Origin: Coniferiporia sulphurascens
Lineage: Eukaryota; Basidiomycota; Agaricomycetes; Hymenochaetales; Hymenochaetaceae
DNA: 64,000 nucleotides
Assembly: GCA_002794785.1 (NCBI GenBank)
Contig: NBBA01000017.1
Coordinates: 372,001 to 436,000 of the forward strand
Reading direction: 5' to 3'
A program made the position numbers and the translations under genes. Below are positions 45,460-58,860 of this stretch, piece after piece; positions within the stretch are counted from its first letter, which is position 1, and each line of letters opens with the position of its first letter. The notes beneath the pieces are model-generated. The model worked only from the letters and a program-made list of their open reading frames with translations. It searched no databases and was not told the DNA's origin.

Positions 45460-47793
45460 CTAATCAGCAACTCCAAACGCGCTGTTCCTCTCCCTCTTCT
45501 TCTCCTCGTCCTCATCTATATCCTCATCCACACCCGCACCCAGCCCGACCCTAGTGTCTTCCCGGATCCCAACCACTCGCCGTCCCTCCTCAAGGTCAAC
45601 ATCAAGGTCAACATCGCGCGGCGTCTTAAGCGTCGACTCAGCCGTAAGCGCCGACGTCAGCGTCAGCGCCGAACACGGACACGGGTCCGTATATGGGTCG
45701 TCCTCGCCTTTCGAGTCTTCGTAGTCCACGACACTAAAAAAAAGAAAGGGGGGGGGGGGGGGAACAAAAACCCAAAGAATCAGCAAACCCAGACAAAGGA
45801 AAAGAGGAGAACACGAAAAACACGAAAACAACGTTACCTAAGCTCCTCCATCGTGATCTGGTCCGTCCGTATATGCACTTCAGGACGCGTACGCGTACGC
45901 GAAGGCTTCATCCCCCTCCCCCCAATCCCCCCACCTCTCCCCATCGCCGTCCCCTTCCCCCCATCAGCTCCCACACCATACTCATAACTCGCAATCCCAC
46001 TGCCCCCAAACGTATACCGCGCCAACGCCCGTCCGTCAATCGACGTTATCCCCCCGCCCCCGCCCCGCACCGAGTGCCCCGACCCAGATCCGAAGCCTGC
46101 GGAATTAGGGAACGGTCCGAAGGAGGGACAGGTGAGGCCGGAGGAGCCGAGGAACATGTCTTGTGTGCGGTAGTCCTGTAGGCGGACGACGCAGCGGCAT
46201 GCGGCGATCGCGCTGTGTGCCGGCGTTCCGGAGGGTAAGGGCGGGGGGTGAGTACTGATGGAGGCAAAGAAGAGGAGGAAGGAGGACGTACGCGACGGTT
46301 GCGGCTGGTACGGTTGCTATTCTGTTTTTTTTATCGGGTTAATTCTGGAATGTCTTTTTTTAGATTGATTTAGGGACGCCTTACATGTTCATTGGAGCTG
46401 AGTGGAGAAGGGAGTCAATCAGCAAGGGTACCTCACCGCGAAAAGAAAAAGCAAAAAGCAAAAAAGAAAGGTGCAAATGCTCACTATTCAAATTCACGCT
46501 GTTCAAAATCTGTATTATCGCTCTGTGTTAGCATATATCTTTCTCCACGTCCTCATCTAAAAAATGCACGGGAGGAGACGCACGGCGGGGATAGCGTTGA
46601 CAGAAAAAGTGACGACCCAGTAAATAAGGCCATCGCGGAAGAGCAGGTGCCAAAGACCAGAGCGCGACGAATTGAGCAGCAGCGCGGTGCACGTGTACGC
46701 GAAGATGATCAAGTCGAATCCCATCGCTGTAAGTTATATCCCGTCAATATTAATTGTATGTAAACGTGAACGTGTAATACGCACTAGCGAAGAACGTGAA
46801 CTTGAGTATGGCCGAGTCGGTCTGATCGACTACACATGCGCTTTGTTCTGCGTTCCACGTCGCGCGCACGATGATGATGCCGTGGTAGAGGAGGCCCCAG
46901 TGCGCGAGGCATAGAAGCAATAAAGGGATCACTACTGTAAGCTTGCGTTCCCAGATCGCTATCCTGTATTTTTTCGTGAAGGGGGTGCGGTAAGGATGAT
47001 GTAAGTTAGTTGGAGATAGGGGAAGGGTAGAGGTACGCACGTTCTGATCATGAGCGACGTCGAAGCACAGAGGATCGCCATGTTTCCTGTCCACTGTCAG
47101 GAGCGAGATTAACATCCAGACTAGGCCAGACTGGACAGCTCCACTAATATAATGCCTCACCGAGTTGAATGTATACAGAGCCTATTATCACATGAAGATG
47201 AATATAAATATAAGCTTTGGTGGAGTCGAGCGTACCTCGCAGTTGACCTTGGGTTGCGGATCGACTTGTCAGTGGCACTGAATTTACTCGGGCCCGACTG
47301 ACGTACCTCGGTTGTAACATTGAACGAAATAATGCTGCGCGTCGGAGGGGCGTTAAGCAAGAAAAGAGCTGAGAGACTGGCACTCACAGTCCAATAAGCG
47401 CCCAGAGCATGCAGTAGCGGCACAGGAAATAGAATACTGGGAAAAGGGTGAGTTTAGTAAAATGGATTGAAGTCAGCATCAAACATCAACGTACTCTAAA
47501 AATAACAGTAACAAAGTCAACCTCATCATCAAGAACGCTAACAGTGAGGCGCGAGGAAAAACACGGACCATGGGCCATTTGAATGTGCGCTGACGGGTGA
47601 CGAGGAGGGACCACTCTACGCCGCAGGTCTGGAAGAGCTCCCAGGCGTAGAGACCGAAGAGAGCGTAGATGAGCTTTTCAAAGGCGACTGGGTGTAGGCG
47701 CCGGGTGTCAGCATCGACGAGGGCAGTCATGAGGGAGATGTGGTACTGACGTTCATCTTTCTCGACCTCGGCTGGGGAGAGCCAGTTGACCAT
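45460..47793 (-). CDS. Basidiomycete multi-pass membrane protein with Gly-rich tail
   Basis: Thirteen exons modelled: 47565..47793, 47388..47436, 47307..47334, 47236..47247, 47161..47181, 47041..47093, 46785..46963, 46584..46726, 46485..46509, 46385..46397, 46292..46321, 45838..46212 and 45460..45733; 476 aa. Hydrophobic helices include FYFLCRYCMLWALIGL, WTGNMAILCASTSLMIRT, LTVVIPLLLLCLAHWGLLYH, FFATMGFDLIIFAYT and FRDGLIYWVVTFSVNAIP, about seven in all, followed by LNTPMNIIATVPAATVA and RCVVRLQDYR. This is the pattern of a large basidiomycete family of unknown function. The cytoplasmic tail is Gly-rich then acidic. Exons of 12, 13 and 21 nt are required. The exon 1/2 junction is uncertain: the 128-nt intron could hide another small exon. 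Confidence 0.82.
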
Positions 47794-48765
47794 CGGGAAA
47801 ACGGGCGATGGTTAAGAGGGAGAGGGACGGGGATGGAGGGGGGACCTAAGGAGCGCAGATGGAAGGGTCCAATTATAGGGAGCCGCCCGAAGGAGGTGCC
47901 AGGCCTGGGAGCCATATATTATGTGGCCGGGGGTGTTGGGGGAGTGGCGGAGAAGAGCGGACGGAGTGACGGCAGGAAGAAGAGAAAAGAAAGACCCTGG
48001 CAGGCGGGCAAACTTGATCTGTCCCGACCATGACATCCTCCATGGCAGACGGTGGACGCGTTATGCGTCGCGGATCTTCTCCCTGATTTAGATCCAGCAT
48101 CTGAAATCTGTCAGGACCCGACGTACGTAAGCCTTCTTGCCACCTTCGCCTTCGCGCGCCCGCGGCGTCTACCCGCGAACCCGCACCCGCGCCCGAGTAT
48201 CCGTCAACACGCCGACGCCGCCTTCGCTCTTGCCCACATCGTCCAGCGTCCGTCGTCCATCGTTCATCGTTCTTCGACTTGGACCCGACGACGACGGAGT
48301 CTTCGACTTCGACTTTGACCTCGATTTCGGGTTTGGCTTTGGCTTAGACTTCGCCTTCGTCCTTGGACTTTTGCCGCCCGCCGGACAGTACTCTAGTCGC
48401 AGAGCAAGAATAACCGCCCCACATCGGGCGTAAATGCGAAACTTTTAACACGAGTTGAAATGGAACAGAAGGCATTAGATACGATGTCGGTTCCTTGGTG
48501 ATCCCACTGAGGCTTGCTGCTGAGACCCCGAGTCCCCACTAGGACGTGCTGCGGCTGCGCCCGTACAAGTGGCGTGGCCCAAGCTTCCGTTCCTTACGGA
48601 TACGCTCTGTCTCCCCTCGGGGGTCTACCACGCCTTCCCGTCGCTGCTTTCGCATACAGTCGTATACACTAACTTTACTCTACATGAAAAACAAAATCTG
48701 TGTCGATCCCGGAATAAAATGCATACTTTTCACAAGCGCGCGTGTAGTGGCGCTGCTATCCCCTC
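47794..48765. other. Intergenic between membrane protein start and Arp4 end
   Basis: Presumed promoter of the membrane protein gene and 3' flank of the Arp4 gene. An Asp/Phe-rich low-complexity frame near 48290-48370 (plus strand) is not a convincing gene. Confidence 0.4.
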
Positions 48766-50779
48766 TCACTTGCACCGCTGCGCGACGATCGACGCGCCGT
48801 GTTCCTAAACGGGTGTTAGACATTAAGTTACTCAGCAAACCAAAATCAATTCAATACTCACCTGCCATTCCTCCTTGCTGATCCAGAGCTGATGGAACGT
48901 CCCCAGACTCGCCAATATACTCCCCCCAAGCCATCCGCTGTACCGCCGCTCAGTTGGGTTCCCTGGCGCGTGGATCTTCATCTGTACATAATTATTCAGT
49001 GTTATTTTTAAATTCACGATTTAACCAAGAGCGGAAAAATCAAAAGTCGAAAACAAGTCACTGACATGCGGGAAGTTACGTGCAAGTTCATTATGCAGGC
49101 GGTCCGCGAGCCCGACGAATAGGCTGCCTCCCCCGCATAGAACGATATTCGCCAGAAGCACATTTCGTAGGTCTGGCTCGCACGCCGAGAGCGATTGTGC
49201 GATTAGGTTCGGCAGCGTCTTTGGGATGTTTGGGTTTGATTGCTGTGTGCAGTTTTTTTTTTTCATTAGACTTGTGCGGAGGCGTTTAAGAGGGAGGCAA
49301 CGCACGACGAGGCTTTGAGAGTGTGTGAAGAACTGCTCGCCGACGACGAATCGCTCGGACCCGAACAATTGGTTGTACCCCGTCGGAAACTCGTATGGCC
49401 GCAGGGGCCGCTGCGCGACCAGTCTGTCGGGTTTGAATTAGACACTAAGCGGGAAGTATACTGGAGAGAGAGAGGGGGGGGGGGGAGAAGACACAGACTG
49501 CTCGTTCCACCCCTGGTCCATCACTGCTGCGACGCTCATAATCCATTCGTCGACTTCGCGGTCTTCGTACCATTGTCGCCATGTCGGTGTCACCGCAGCC
49601 ACGCGGTCCTCGCGCAGCGTGAATATCGGCTGTGCCATATCCGGCACGGGCTATAAACAACGTCGCTCTTTAGGATAAAGTATCGAAGCAAAGCATAGAG
49701 ACGGAGGGGCTTCGCACCCGTTTACTCGCGATGAGCTGGTGCGGGAGCAGCTGGACGGCCTGCCGCACTTGGTTCGGGCTTGAGAGGATGTATTTGGCGT
49801 GTGCGCGGACGAATTGCGGGAGCGAGGAGTGTGCGAGGCCTTGTGGTGTGAACGCGTCAGCGGGGAGGAAGTCGAGCAGACGAGATACGGGGAAACGGAC
49901 CTTTGCGCAGTACGAACCCGTCTACGACGGGCGTGACGCTCGCCTCAGAGTGGCCGATGTCAATGACAAGCGCGGTACCCTTCCCTGCTGCGAAACTATA
50001 CATTCCAAAACAAACAAAATAAACGACCTCAGCGCGCCGAGCTACAGCGCCGGCAGAGAGAACGCAACTCACGCGTTCAGCACGCCGGTGTTGGCGACGT
50101 AGAAAGCCGGCACTTGGAATTCCTCGAACATGATCTGCGCCATGCGCTCGCGGTGCGCGGGCGTGTTCCATGCGGGTTCTGTTATGAGCACCGGATGTTC
50201 TGATGGCGTGCACCGTAGGCTGTCTTCCAGCGCGTTGCGAACCAGCGCGGGGATCGGCGTGAAGTCGTCAACTGTGCGCGGGCGTCAGCTGCTGGAGGGG
50301 ACACCGTATGCATATGTACTGTATGTATCGATCACGCACTGAGTCCATCCTTCATTGGGTTCCCCACCTCCATGCCCGGCCTGAACATCGACGGGCCATG
50401 CTGCCCGATATGCAGCTTCACTTTCTTGCTACCCGCGCCCGCGCTGCTCCCAGCGATATTCTCCTTCTTCACGTCGTCCTCCGCGGTCATCATAGAGACG
50501 TCCGGCTGCACCTCGGCCTCGGACGTCTCCTCCGACTCGGTGTAGCCGTACGACGTGGGCACGACGGCTTTGGGCGTGTCGTCGCCCGCGTATCCCGCGC
50601 GGATGGTGGACGCGCCAATGTCGAGCACGATCGCGGAGACTTCGTCTATTGGGACGGAAGTCCGGGTCGTTCAAGTTTGTTTGAGTGGGTGCAAGTTGTA
50701 GTAGGACCGCGATCAGCCATACGGTTGTAGTTGCGTTTGTAGAGGTGTGAAGGGACTCACCGCCGCCGTAGTTGACCAT
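48766..50779 (-). CDS. ARP4: Actin-related protein 4 (Arp4)
   Basis: Nuclear actin-related subunit shared by NuA4, SWR1 and INO80 chromatin complexes. Ten exons: 50761..50779, 50340..50645, 50073..50271, 49901..49995, 49718..49839, 49499..49650, 49306..49423, 49066..49242, 48862..48981 and 48766..48804; 448 aa. The actin fold is evident: [111 protein letters not shown] and [20 protein letters not shown], ending RCK. An acidic insertion near residues 40-80 and the loss of the actin DNase loop are usual for Arp4. It is divergent from ERB1 across 354 bp. Confidence 0.95.
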
Positions 50780-51133
50780 TTTTGTTGTCGTTGTTGATGT
50801 TTCTTGCTACCTGCAGCGAAAAATCCGCTATAAGTACAGATGCTGGGCTGGTACGGTAGCGTATGTTGTTTGTACTCTACTGAAGCTCGCTGCGAGCTCC
50901 GACGACGCGCTCAATGAAGGACAGGTCACGTGCCTTCATTTTTCCTATCGGGCGGGGAAAGGCCAAAAATAGCTCTGCATTACCTTTTTCTGCAAATTTC
51001 GCGGTCAGGCTGCTCTGGGAAGTTTGGCTTCTAGTACGCCTGTCTAGTCACTACTCACTACGCTACGCTATATTATCCAAGTGCGGCTCGACTTCTGGAC
51101 GGAGGAGGAGACGGATCTTTGACTCTCGCTCGG
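50780..51133. promoter_or_regulatory. Shared upstream region of ARP4 and ERB1
   Basis: 354 bp between two divergent start codons; likely a bidirectional promoter. No particular site is claimed. Confidence 0.45.
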
Positions 51134-53885
51134 ATGGCTGGCGCGCAGAACGCGTTGAATGGCACGAGGAAGCGTAAACATGCTGTGGAGAACGTGAAGG
51201 ACCCCGCGCCCTTGGTGCGGAAGGCAGAAATCCCGGAGGACGTAGGGCTGGAGATGCAGAGTGAGGATGAGGGGGAAGAAGCTGAGAGTGCTGAGGAGGA
51301 TGACGATGAGGAGGAGGCGGACGACTTTCCTGGGATAGACACGCGGAGTGATACGGAAAGTGAGGAGGACGGAGAAGAGGAGGACGAGGCCAGCGATAGT
51401 GATGAAGATAACGAGGAGGGCAACGCGTCCGACGACAGCCTGCACGTATTCCCCAAGGCGAAGCTCATAACATCTGATATTACTGGGAAGCCCAAGAAAG
51501 TGTACCCAGAAATTGAACCCGACTACGATTCCGACTCTTCGACTGAAGACGTGAGTTCTGCTTGTATTACTCCTTTTCTGTGTAGCTGAAGGTTGTTTTA
51601 AGGACCCGAATCGCGTTGGGAACGTTCCCATGCATTGGTACGATGACCTCCCCCACATAGGTTATAGTATCAATGGTAAAAAGGTGTTGCGGCCCGCGAG
51701 AGGCGACGAGCTTGACAAGTTCCTCAAGACTGTTGAAGATCCATCTGCGTGGTAAGTCTGATCTCTCTTCTCCGCACTTCAATACTCTGATAACAAGATT
51801 TGAATGACAGGACGTCTGGGTTCGATAAATCGACCCAGAGCGACAAGCCGCTGACTGCTGAGGAGCTTGACATCATCCGTCGTTTACATGCCAATGAAAA
51901 CCCCGACGCCGAGTATGACCCGTACGAGCCGACCGTGGAATGGTTCTCAGGCAAGGGCAAGGAGGAGCTCATGCCGCTCTCCGCCGCCCCTGAGCCAAAA
52001 CGCCGATGGGTGCCTAGTAAATGGGAAAAGCAGAAGGTGCGTTTTGTTGCCATTTTAAAAAAAATCGTCGCGAGTATCCTAACACATGCGAACCCCTCGA
52101 AACTAAATATACAGGTTATGAAAATAGTGCGCGCCATTCGCCAGGGTCGTATCGTTCCGAACAAGCCCAAGGCGGCCTCTACCGTACCCCAATTCTACAG
52201 CATATGGTCTGAACCCTCCGCAGACCACCCGCCACCCGCGCCCGCACCGAAGCCGCGCCTGCCCACAAACGCCGAGTCGTACAACCCGCCGGAAGAGTAC
52301 CTGCCGACCGAGGAGGAGCGTAAGGCGTGGGAGGCGACCGACAAGGAGGATCGCGAGCGCGACTTCCTGCCGCAGAAATACGGCTCCCTCCGGGTCGTAC
52401 CTGCATACGACCAGTTCATACAGGAGCGCTTCTCGCGCCAGCTCGACTTGTACCTCGCGCCGCGCATACAACGCAAAAAGCTCAATATGAACCCGGACGA
52501 TTTGGTCCCGAAGCTTCCTAGCCCGAATAGCTTGAAGCCGTTCCCGAATTACCGTGCGCTGCGCTTCACGCATGATGAGAAGGCGGGCGTGCGGTGCGTG
52601 AGTGTCAGCCCGAACGGCGCGTGGGTGGTGAGTGGAGACGAGCGAGGCGTGGTTAGCCTTTGGGAGGTCCTTGTCGGGCGAGAGGTGAAGCGTTGGAAAT
52701 TTGAAGGCAAGATTGGCGCGATCCAGTGGTGTCCACGGACGGACGTCGATTATTTCGTTGTTGGGGTGTGAGTGCATATAGCATGTCAATTACTGATTGG
52801 GTTAACTTTTTTTTTTTTTTCGAATAGCGAGGATCATCTCCATTTCCTCATACCTCCCAACCCCTCGCCCCTCATACTGTCCGCAACTCTGAGCCTCCTT
52901 GCACCTGCCACTCTCCCCCCCGCGCCCGCCACCCCATCACCTATCAAATGGGCATCCACCCCGGCCGGCAATTTCGACCCATCGTCTACCACTCCTATCC
53001 TTACACTCCATCTCCCGCAGTCCTCTGGACTTCCTAAACAAGTTGTTTGGCACAAGCGGGGAGACTACGTCGCATCTGTTTGTATGTCCGTCCCTCTTTC
53101 CCTTTTTGAGCGACATTGATCGTTCCTTTGTTTTGAATAGCTGGTTCTAGCCAGGGCTTGGTCTGGATACACCAGATTACACGTCGTCACTCGCAGGCGC
53201 CATTCAAAAAAATCAAAGGCTCCGTGCAGCTCGTGCTCTTCCACCCCTCAAAACCGCATTTCTTCGTTGCAGTGCGTTCGCTTTACCTCCCTTTCCTCCC
53301 TTGTGCTATTCTCTTAAAGTACCCGACGCTTTGCAGACGCAACGTTATGTGCGCATATACGACCTCGCTGCGCAGAAGTTGGTGAAGGCGCTGATACCTG
53401 GTCTAAAATGGATATCCTCTATGGATATCCACCCGTCCGGCGATCACCTCATTGTCGGTGGATACGACCGAAAACTCTGCTGGTTCGACCTCGAACTCAG
53501 CAACAAGCCGTACAAAATTCTTCGGTTCGTCCACGTCCTTCGCATTCTCCTCGTTTCTCCCCAATAGCTGATGCGCCTTTCCCCAATTCCTCGTTTCCGT
53601 ATGACATGACGTACATATAGCTATCACACGCGCGCGATCCGCTCACTGGCGTTCCACCCGTCGTACCCACTCTTCGCGTCGTCCTCGGACGACGGCACGG
53701 TTCAGGTCTTCCACGCACGCGTGTACAGCGACCTCATGACGGACCCGTTGATCGTTCCGCTCAAGATCTTACGCGGGCACGATGTCGCGCAGGGCCTCGG
53801 CGTGCTGGCTGTGCGCTGGGTCCCTGGACAGCCGTGGCTCGTCAGTGCAGGCGCGGATGGTGGCGTGGCTGTCTGGTGTCATTAG
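51134..53885 (+). CDS. ERB1: Ribosome biogenesis protein Erb1/BOP1
   Basis: Part of the PeBoW complex (Nop7-Erb1-Ytm1) needed for 27S pre-rRNA processing in the nucleolus. Eight exons: 51134..51550, 51603..51751, 51811..52036, 52115..52767, 52828..53081, 53141..53271, 53337..53524 and 53621..53885; 760 aa. A long acidic N-terminus precedes the BOP1NT domain ([25 protein letters not shown]-like [53 protein letters not shown]). A C-terminal WD40 propeller follows, from [20 protein letters not shown] to [16 protein letters not shown] at the very end. The start is the ATG at 51134. Confidence 0.97.
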
Positions 53886-54421
53886 GGGTCGTTGGGCTAG
53901 GCACGTGTAATGATCTTAGATTGTTAGCTGTCCTGTTGTTTTTTCAGTGTTATTGGTTTTTTATCTAACATGTTGTCATCGTCTACGAAATTTACGGTCG
54001 TCCCCTATCGTTGTTACCGAGGCTGGTCTGAATTTCGGTTTTGTCAGACAAGTTATCAAAGTCGTATCAGACACAGTAACACAGCATACAGTTACCCTGG
54101 CCTATGGACACTTCGGAGTGGCGCGCCAATCCTTAAACTCATCAGTTCAGTGGCGGTCCTACTTTAAAAGCTGAACCAGGGGGACGTCCATGCATATAGT
54201 AGTACCACATAGTGCTGCCGGCGATAATGCGACTGCAGCTCTAACCGGATAACGAAAAGTGAAATAAACGCCATCTGTTTCGAGCTGCCGAACTTGGCAC
54301 ATCTTTACGCGGCTCACTAATGAGGCTATACTTTCCCATGTTTATTGTGCAAGCACGCGTCGATTGTTGGAAGTGACGGTGAGAGGGAATATCATCTTAA
54401 CCCTCTAACCCCACAGCGTTC
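53886..54421. other. Intergenic between ERB1 and CLASP genes
   Basis: 536 bp, both genes on the plus strand; 3' flank of ERB1 and promoter of CLASP. Nothing else recognised. Confidence 0.45.
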
Positions 54422-57400
54422 ATGAGCCAGTACGACCTTGACAAGCTCACAAATCAGTGCAAGTCCAACGGTAGGCCTTTGACGCGTCGCACTAGGCTTA
54501 TGGCTCACATAGCGGAATGTGCAGATGTAGACGCGAAGATTGACGCGGTCTCTAAGCTCCAGCAGGCATTTGAGGCCGGAGTGGAGGTGTGTGTTCGAAT
54601 TTAGCCATTAATTTTACTGCGACTTTATGGACGTCGTTCTCTTCTAGTTGGTCGATTCCGAAGGACTTATTAGCGCGCTCAAGACGTGTCTACGTGCTTC
54701 CAATCAGCACCTAACTACAGCTACGCTCGCTGCCCTCCCCCCGTTCTTCGCGCTTCTCACAACCGGGAAGACCAACGATCCGGATGTACCAGTGGATGCA
54801 GTCACCCTTCGCTACGCCCTCACCGCGTTTCTCCCTGCTGGTGGTCTTGTCGAACGTCTCGGAGAGAGTCGTGAACGCGCGCGCGAGAAGGCACGCGAAT
54901 CGATGGTGGTGCTCGCCGGTCTTGCGATGCGCTGCGGGGGGTCTTCTTCGCTTCACGCGTCGGCACGGGGGCGGGATGCGGGTAAGGGACCGGAGACACC
55001 GTTGATGATCTGGGAACGCTTCCTGCGTGAGGGGGGCTTGCAAAGCAAAGTGTGGAGGGTCCGCGAGCAAGTGAGACCACTTTTTGCAGTTTCACACTGT
55101 CGCTATGCATACTGACACAGCGCTCAGGCTGTACTCACCCTTGTGAACGTCCGACGCCTCAACCCGATGTTCCCGCTCAAGCCTTACCTCCCCCAGCTTG
55201 TGGAGCTGCTCGAGGACATGGACGGTACGGTGCGCGAGTGCGCGCGCCAGTCTATCGTTGAGCTCTTCACTGGACCAACAGTCACTGACGCTGCGCGTGC
55301 CGACTTGAAAAAGGAAATGGCAAAGAAGAACGTGCGGAAGACGATCGTGGATTCGGTGTTGCTAAAGCTCATGTCCGGTGGGACCGGTTCGGGCTCGGGG
55401 GTGGCGAGTGCCGGCCAAAGCGAGGCTGGCTCGGAGATCGGAGAAGCGTCACAAAAGAAGGAATACATCCCACCCAGCCTCAAGCTGGCGGGGAGACAAC
55501 TAATGTCCTCTTCTTCGTTTGCACCCAGCAGGACGATGAGCTCTTCGAGTCTTGGGGAAGCGGGCAGCCGCCCGGGAAGTCGTCTCGGAGGAGAAGCGTC
55601 GGTCACACCGACGACAGAGACTAGTGAAGTAACGGCGGTATATGTGAGTACGAGTAGTTTGACTCGTAAGGCTCTTTTCTCACCAAAAGCTGTCCAGATC
55701 GCGTCTGCTAAAGATCTTGAGAGCGAATTCTCGCAGATGTTAAAGCATTTCGAAGTTAGTCCTTGTCTTCCTATCCCCTGTGCTTGTTTTGATACGACGT
55801 CCATCCTGCAGGGAAAAGAGACCGAACAAAATTGGGCGGCGAGAGAGAGATCTATCATTCGCATCAGAGGTATGCTAAAGGGTGAGGCTCATACTCGCTT
55901 CACCGATACTTTCCTTGCCTGCCTTAAAAACGGAATTGTGGATGCTTCTTTCAAGACGGTAAGTTATTCGTCAAAATAATCAGAATATGGATCTCTGACC
56001 ATAATGTAGCTTGCTAGTCTCAGAACGACTGTGGCTGTCAATACGTGCAACCTCTACTCTGAACTATCTATCGCCCTTGGGCCAGCTATTGACAACTTCT
56101 GCGAGACCATTCTGTCGCATCTGGTTGGCATGTCTTCACTGACAAAGAAAATCGTTGCCTCGCTGAGTCAACAGACTGTGGACACGTTTGTTGCTCATTG
56201 TCCCCCACAGCCGAAGATGTACTTGAACCTCTTGTGGCAAACCATGCAAGATAAAAACGTTCCCAGTCGTCAATACAGTATCAACCATATCAAGGTATTC
56301 CTGGATATTCATGGTCAGCAGTCGAAATACGCTGTTGAAGCATCTGGCTCTCTTGAGATTCTGGAGAAAAGCATTAGGAAATGTATTGTTGACTCTAATC
56401 CTGGTGTTCGTGAAAGCGCGCGCGCCACTTTCTGGATGTTTGATGGTATCTGGAAGGATAGAAGTACTGTCATGATGGACTCCCTCGATGGACCGGCCAG
56501 GAAGCAGCTCGAGAAAGCGTGCCCCGACCCGACAAAAGCTGTCGTTCCATCTACTCCGAATCTAAAGAAGAGCAGTGTGGCGGCCGCCATCGCCGCAAGC
56601 CGAGCGAAAGCCAGGGCGATTGCTACGGCTCCTCCAACATTGAGACACCAGGCTACATCCACATCCCACGTTCGACAAACTTCTTCCACTTCTCCGACTC
56701 AACGTCCGCCATCTCGGTCGTCTACGTCGTCATCTAAGCCGGGCTTAACGACTATCCGTAGATCTCCCGCTTCCCGACCTCTGTCTCCTGTGTCGCCTCT
56801 GGGCCGTAGAGTGGCATCATTCTCCCCATCATCGAGCTCTGGCTTCGTCGCTCCAGTTCCCCCGCTCCATAGTCGAACGCGTTCGATTGAGACACCAGCG
56901 TCCCCAACTAGCTCTCACAGACGATTTGCGTCCTATCAAATTAATGGTCCACCATTCCCCTCCGACACGTTAGAGGCTGCCGCAGACATAGCTTTGCCGC
57001 CCTCTGCCCGAAACAGCCTAGACGCTATGCCTTTGACTACACCACCTCGTTCGCCAACCCGCCAGCTTAAAGCGAGAATACATTCTTCGACCAGAATTCC
57101 GTCACCAACCCGAAAGCCGGATGTTCGTTCCTCGTTCGTCTCATTAGCAAGGAACGAGCAACTTGTTTTGCAGAAGAATTTGCATAGCATTGACGAGTCA
57201 TTACTACTGGCCCAAACTATCCCGCTCCCAGATGACAGCGATTCCGAAGATGATTCACATATGATGTCCTTTTCGGCGCCATACGAGAAATATCACTCGT
57301 CGCTGCCGAAAACATATACTTCGAGCCTTTCAGCTGGTTCACCGCCGCCAAATGCGCCAGAACCTATTGTGGAAGATGCTTTACGTGCGAGAGCGGAACA

Positions 57401-58860
57401 AGCCGAAAGCGCAGCTGAGCGGCTATTGGAGCTTGTTGAACCAGACGACGATTCAGCTATCTCGCCTATACCTGCATCACTATTGAGGACGAATGGCTCA
57501 TCTCCTAAGCCCTCGAAGCAGAGCGGTGTGCTAAAGTCGAGGACGAATGAGATACTTCCATCTACACCAGTGAACAAGAAATCCTCAATACTCAGACAAG
57601 CGGCGATGTTTAAAGACAGCCCCGCTTACAAGGGTACATCTTCCCTTTTGGACGTGTTGCGAGAGCGTAAGCATGAGACGGGTTGGTGGCTGAAGCGTGT
57701 ATCCCGTCAGTTTCATACCTTTTCTACTAATGCTTCCGTTATGTTTACGCCATTTTTGCAGTCGTCGACAAGGGCAGTCCCTATAGGGGCACCGATCATG
57801 CCACTCAGCTTTCGGAACTGAAGAGCTTTGTAACTGCCCTGGAAAATGGGACGGCGGATTCTAGCGTATTAAAGAAGCTTGCAATGCTTTGCTTGGATAA
57901 TTCTGTCCCTGACGACTACTCAGAAATGAGCACATCGTTTTCGTTCTCTGGTAGTCCTTCTCCGATGGCCAAAAAGCTTGCCAAACGCAATTTGCGAAAG
58001 ACGATCTGGGACGAGGAGAAAATATTTATTCGGATGTTTGACGCACTGTTGGGTTACCTTACTGTGGAGAGGGTATGTACCCATTTGTCGCCTCAAAGGA
58101 CGCTGCTGACACATTCGTTCAGAGTGAAGAAGAGCTTGAGTACGGCCTTATCGCCGTTTGGGAGATTCTGGATAACCAAGCCTCCCTCGCGGAGGGACAC
58201 GAGGCTGATGTATTTACACGTTTATTGCAGATACGGTTATGCAACAAGATCAACGTTTGTATTTGCCTACCTGTCCCAGCCTTTCTGCTTTTACTGACTA
58301 TTATGGATCAGGTGCTAGAAGCTACCAATACCATCCGGGATGCTCTCGTCTCGCGTGTTGAGCCCGTCTACGGACTTGCGACTCTGCACGCCAGCCTTCG
58401 TGCCTTTTACTCAGAACCTTCGCCAGATGCCGCTCAAGAAGTAAAAGCGGCCTCGTATGCATTTGGTTTGATCGCCCTTGGCAAGTTCATTTTGCGTTTG
58501 CCGGCGGAGATATTGGAAGACGAACTCCCCAGGTTGAAGACGACCTTGACGACAGTAAGGTTCCGTTTGTTTTCTCGACCTACGTTTACTAATTTTGCAC
58601 AGGCCTTGAGTGATTCCAGTTCGCTTGTCGTGCGTGAGTCTGCGGCGACGTGCATCATTGCATCGCAGGTCGTCCTACGCGATGAAACACATCTCTTCAC
58701 TTTGCTCGATGGCCTATCAGACGAGAAGAAGAACCTCCTTACCTATCTCTTTGACAAGCACGGCGCAAGAGGACAGAAGGAGGCAAGCGGCACGGAGAGA
58801 CTGGAAAGAGAGATGCGGCGGCTAGACGGGAGGACAAATACCCCTCCCCGACCTAGTTGA
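54422..58860 (+). CDS. STU1: CLASP-family microtubule-associated protein (Stu1-like)
   Basis: Binds microtubule plus ends and kinetochores and stabilises spindle microtubules. Ten exons: 54422..54470, 54525..54586, 54648..55070, 55128..55754, 55812..55958, 56010..57696, 57762..58072, 58123..58254, 58312..58554 and 58603..58860; 1312 aa. TOG/HEAT-type repeats occupy the first 280 residues (LPPFFALLTTGK, FPLKPYLPQLVELLEDMDGT, ECARQSIVELF). The conserved CLASP_N domain follows (SMLKGEAHTR-like RIRGMLKGEAHTRFTDTFLA, GMSSLTKKIVASLSQQTVDT, NVPSRQYSINHIKVFLDIHG, NPGVRESARATFWMFDGIW). A Ser/Arg-rich basic linker (about residues 620-950, with likely microtubule-binding and phosphorylation sites) leads to a C-terminal HEAT domain (GLIAVWEILDNQASLAEGHE). 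The junction at 57696/57762 is slightly uncertain. Confidence 0.93.

Noticed and set aside
48137..48433. Asp/Phe-rich 98-codon plus-strand frame
   Set aside because: Low-complexity sequence, non-ATG context and no splice partner; not supported as a gene.
56315..57577. Minus-strand frames inside the CLASP gene
   Set aside because: Antisense shadows of the long exon 6, with no motif.
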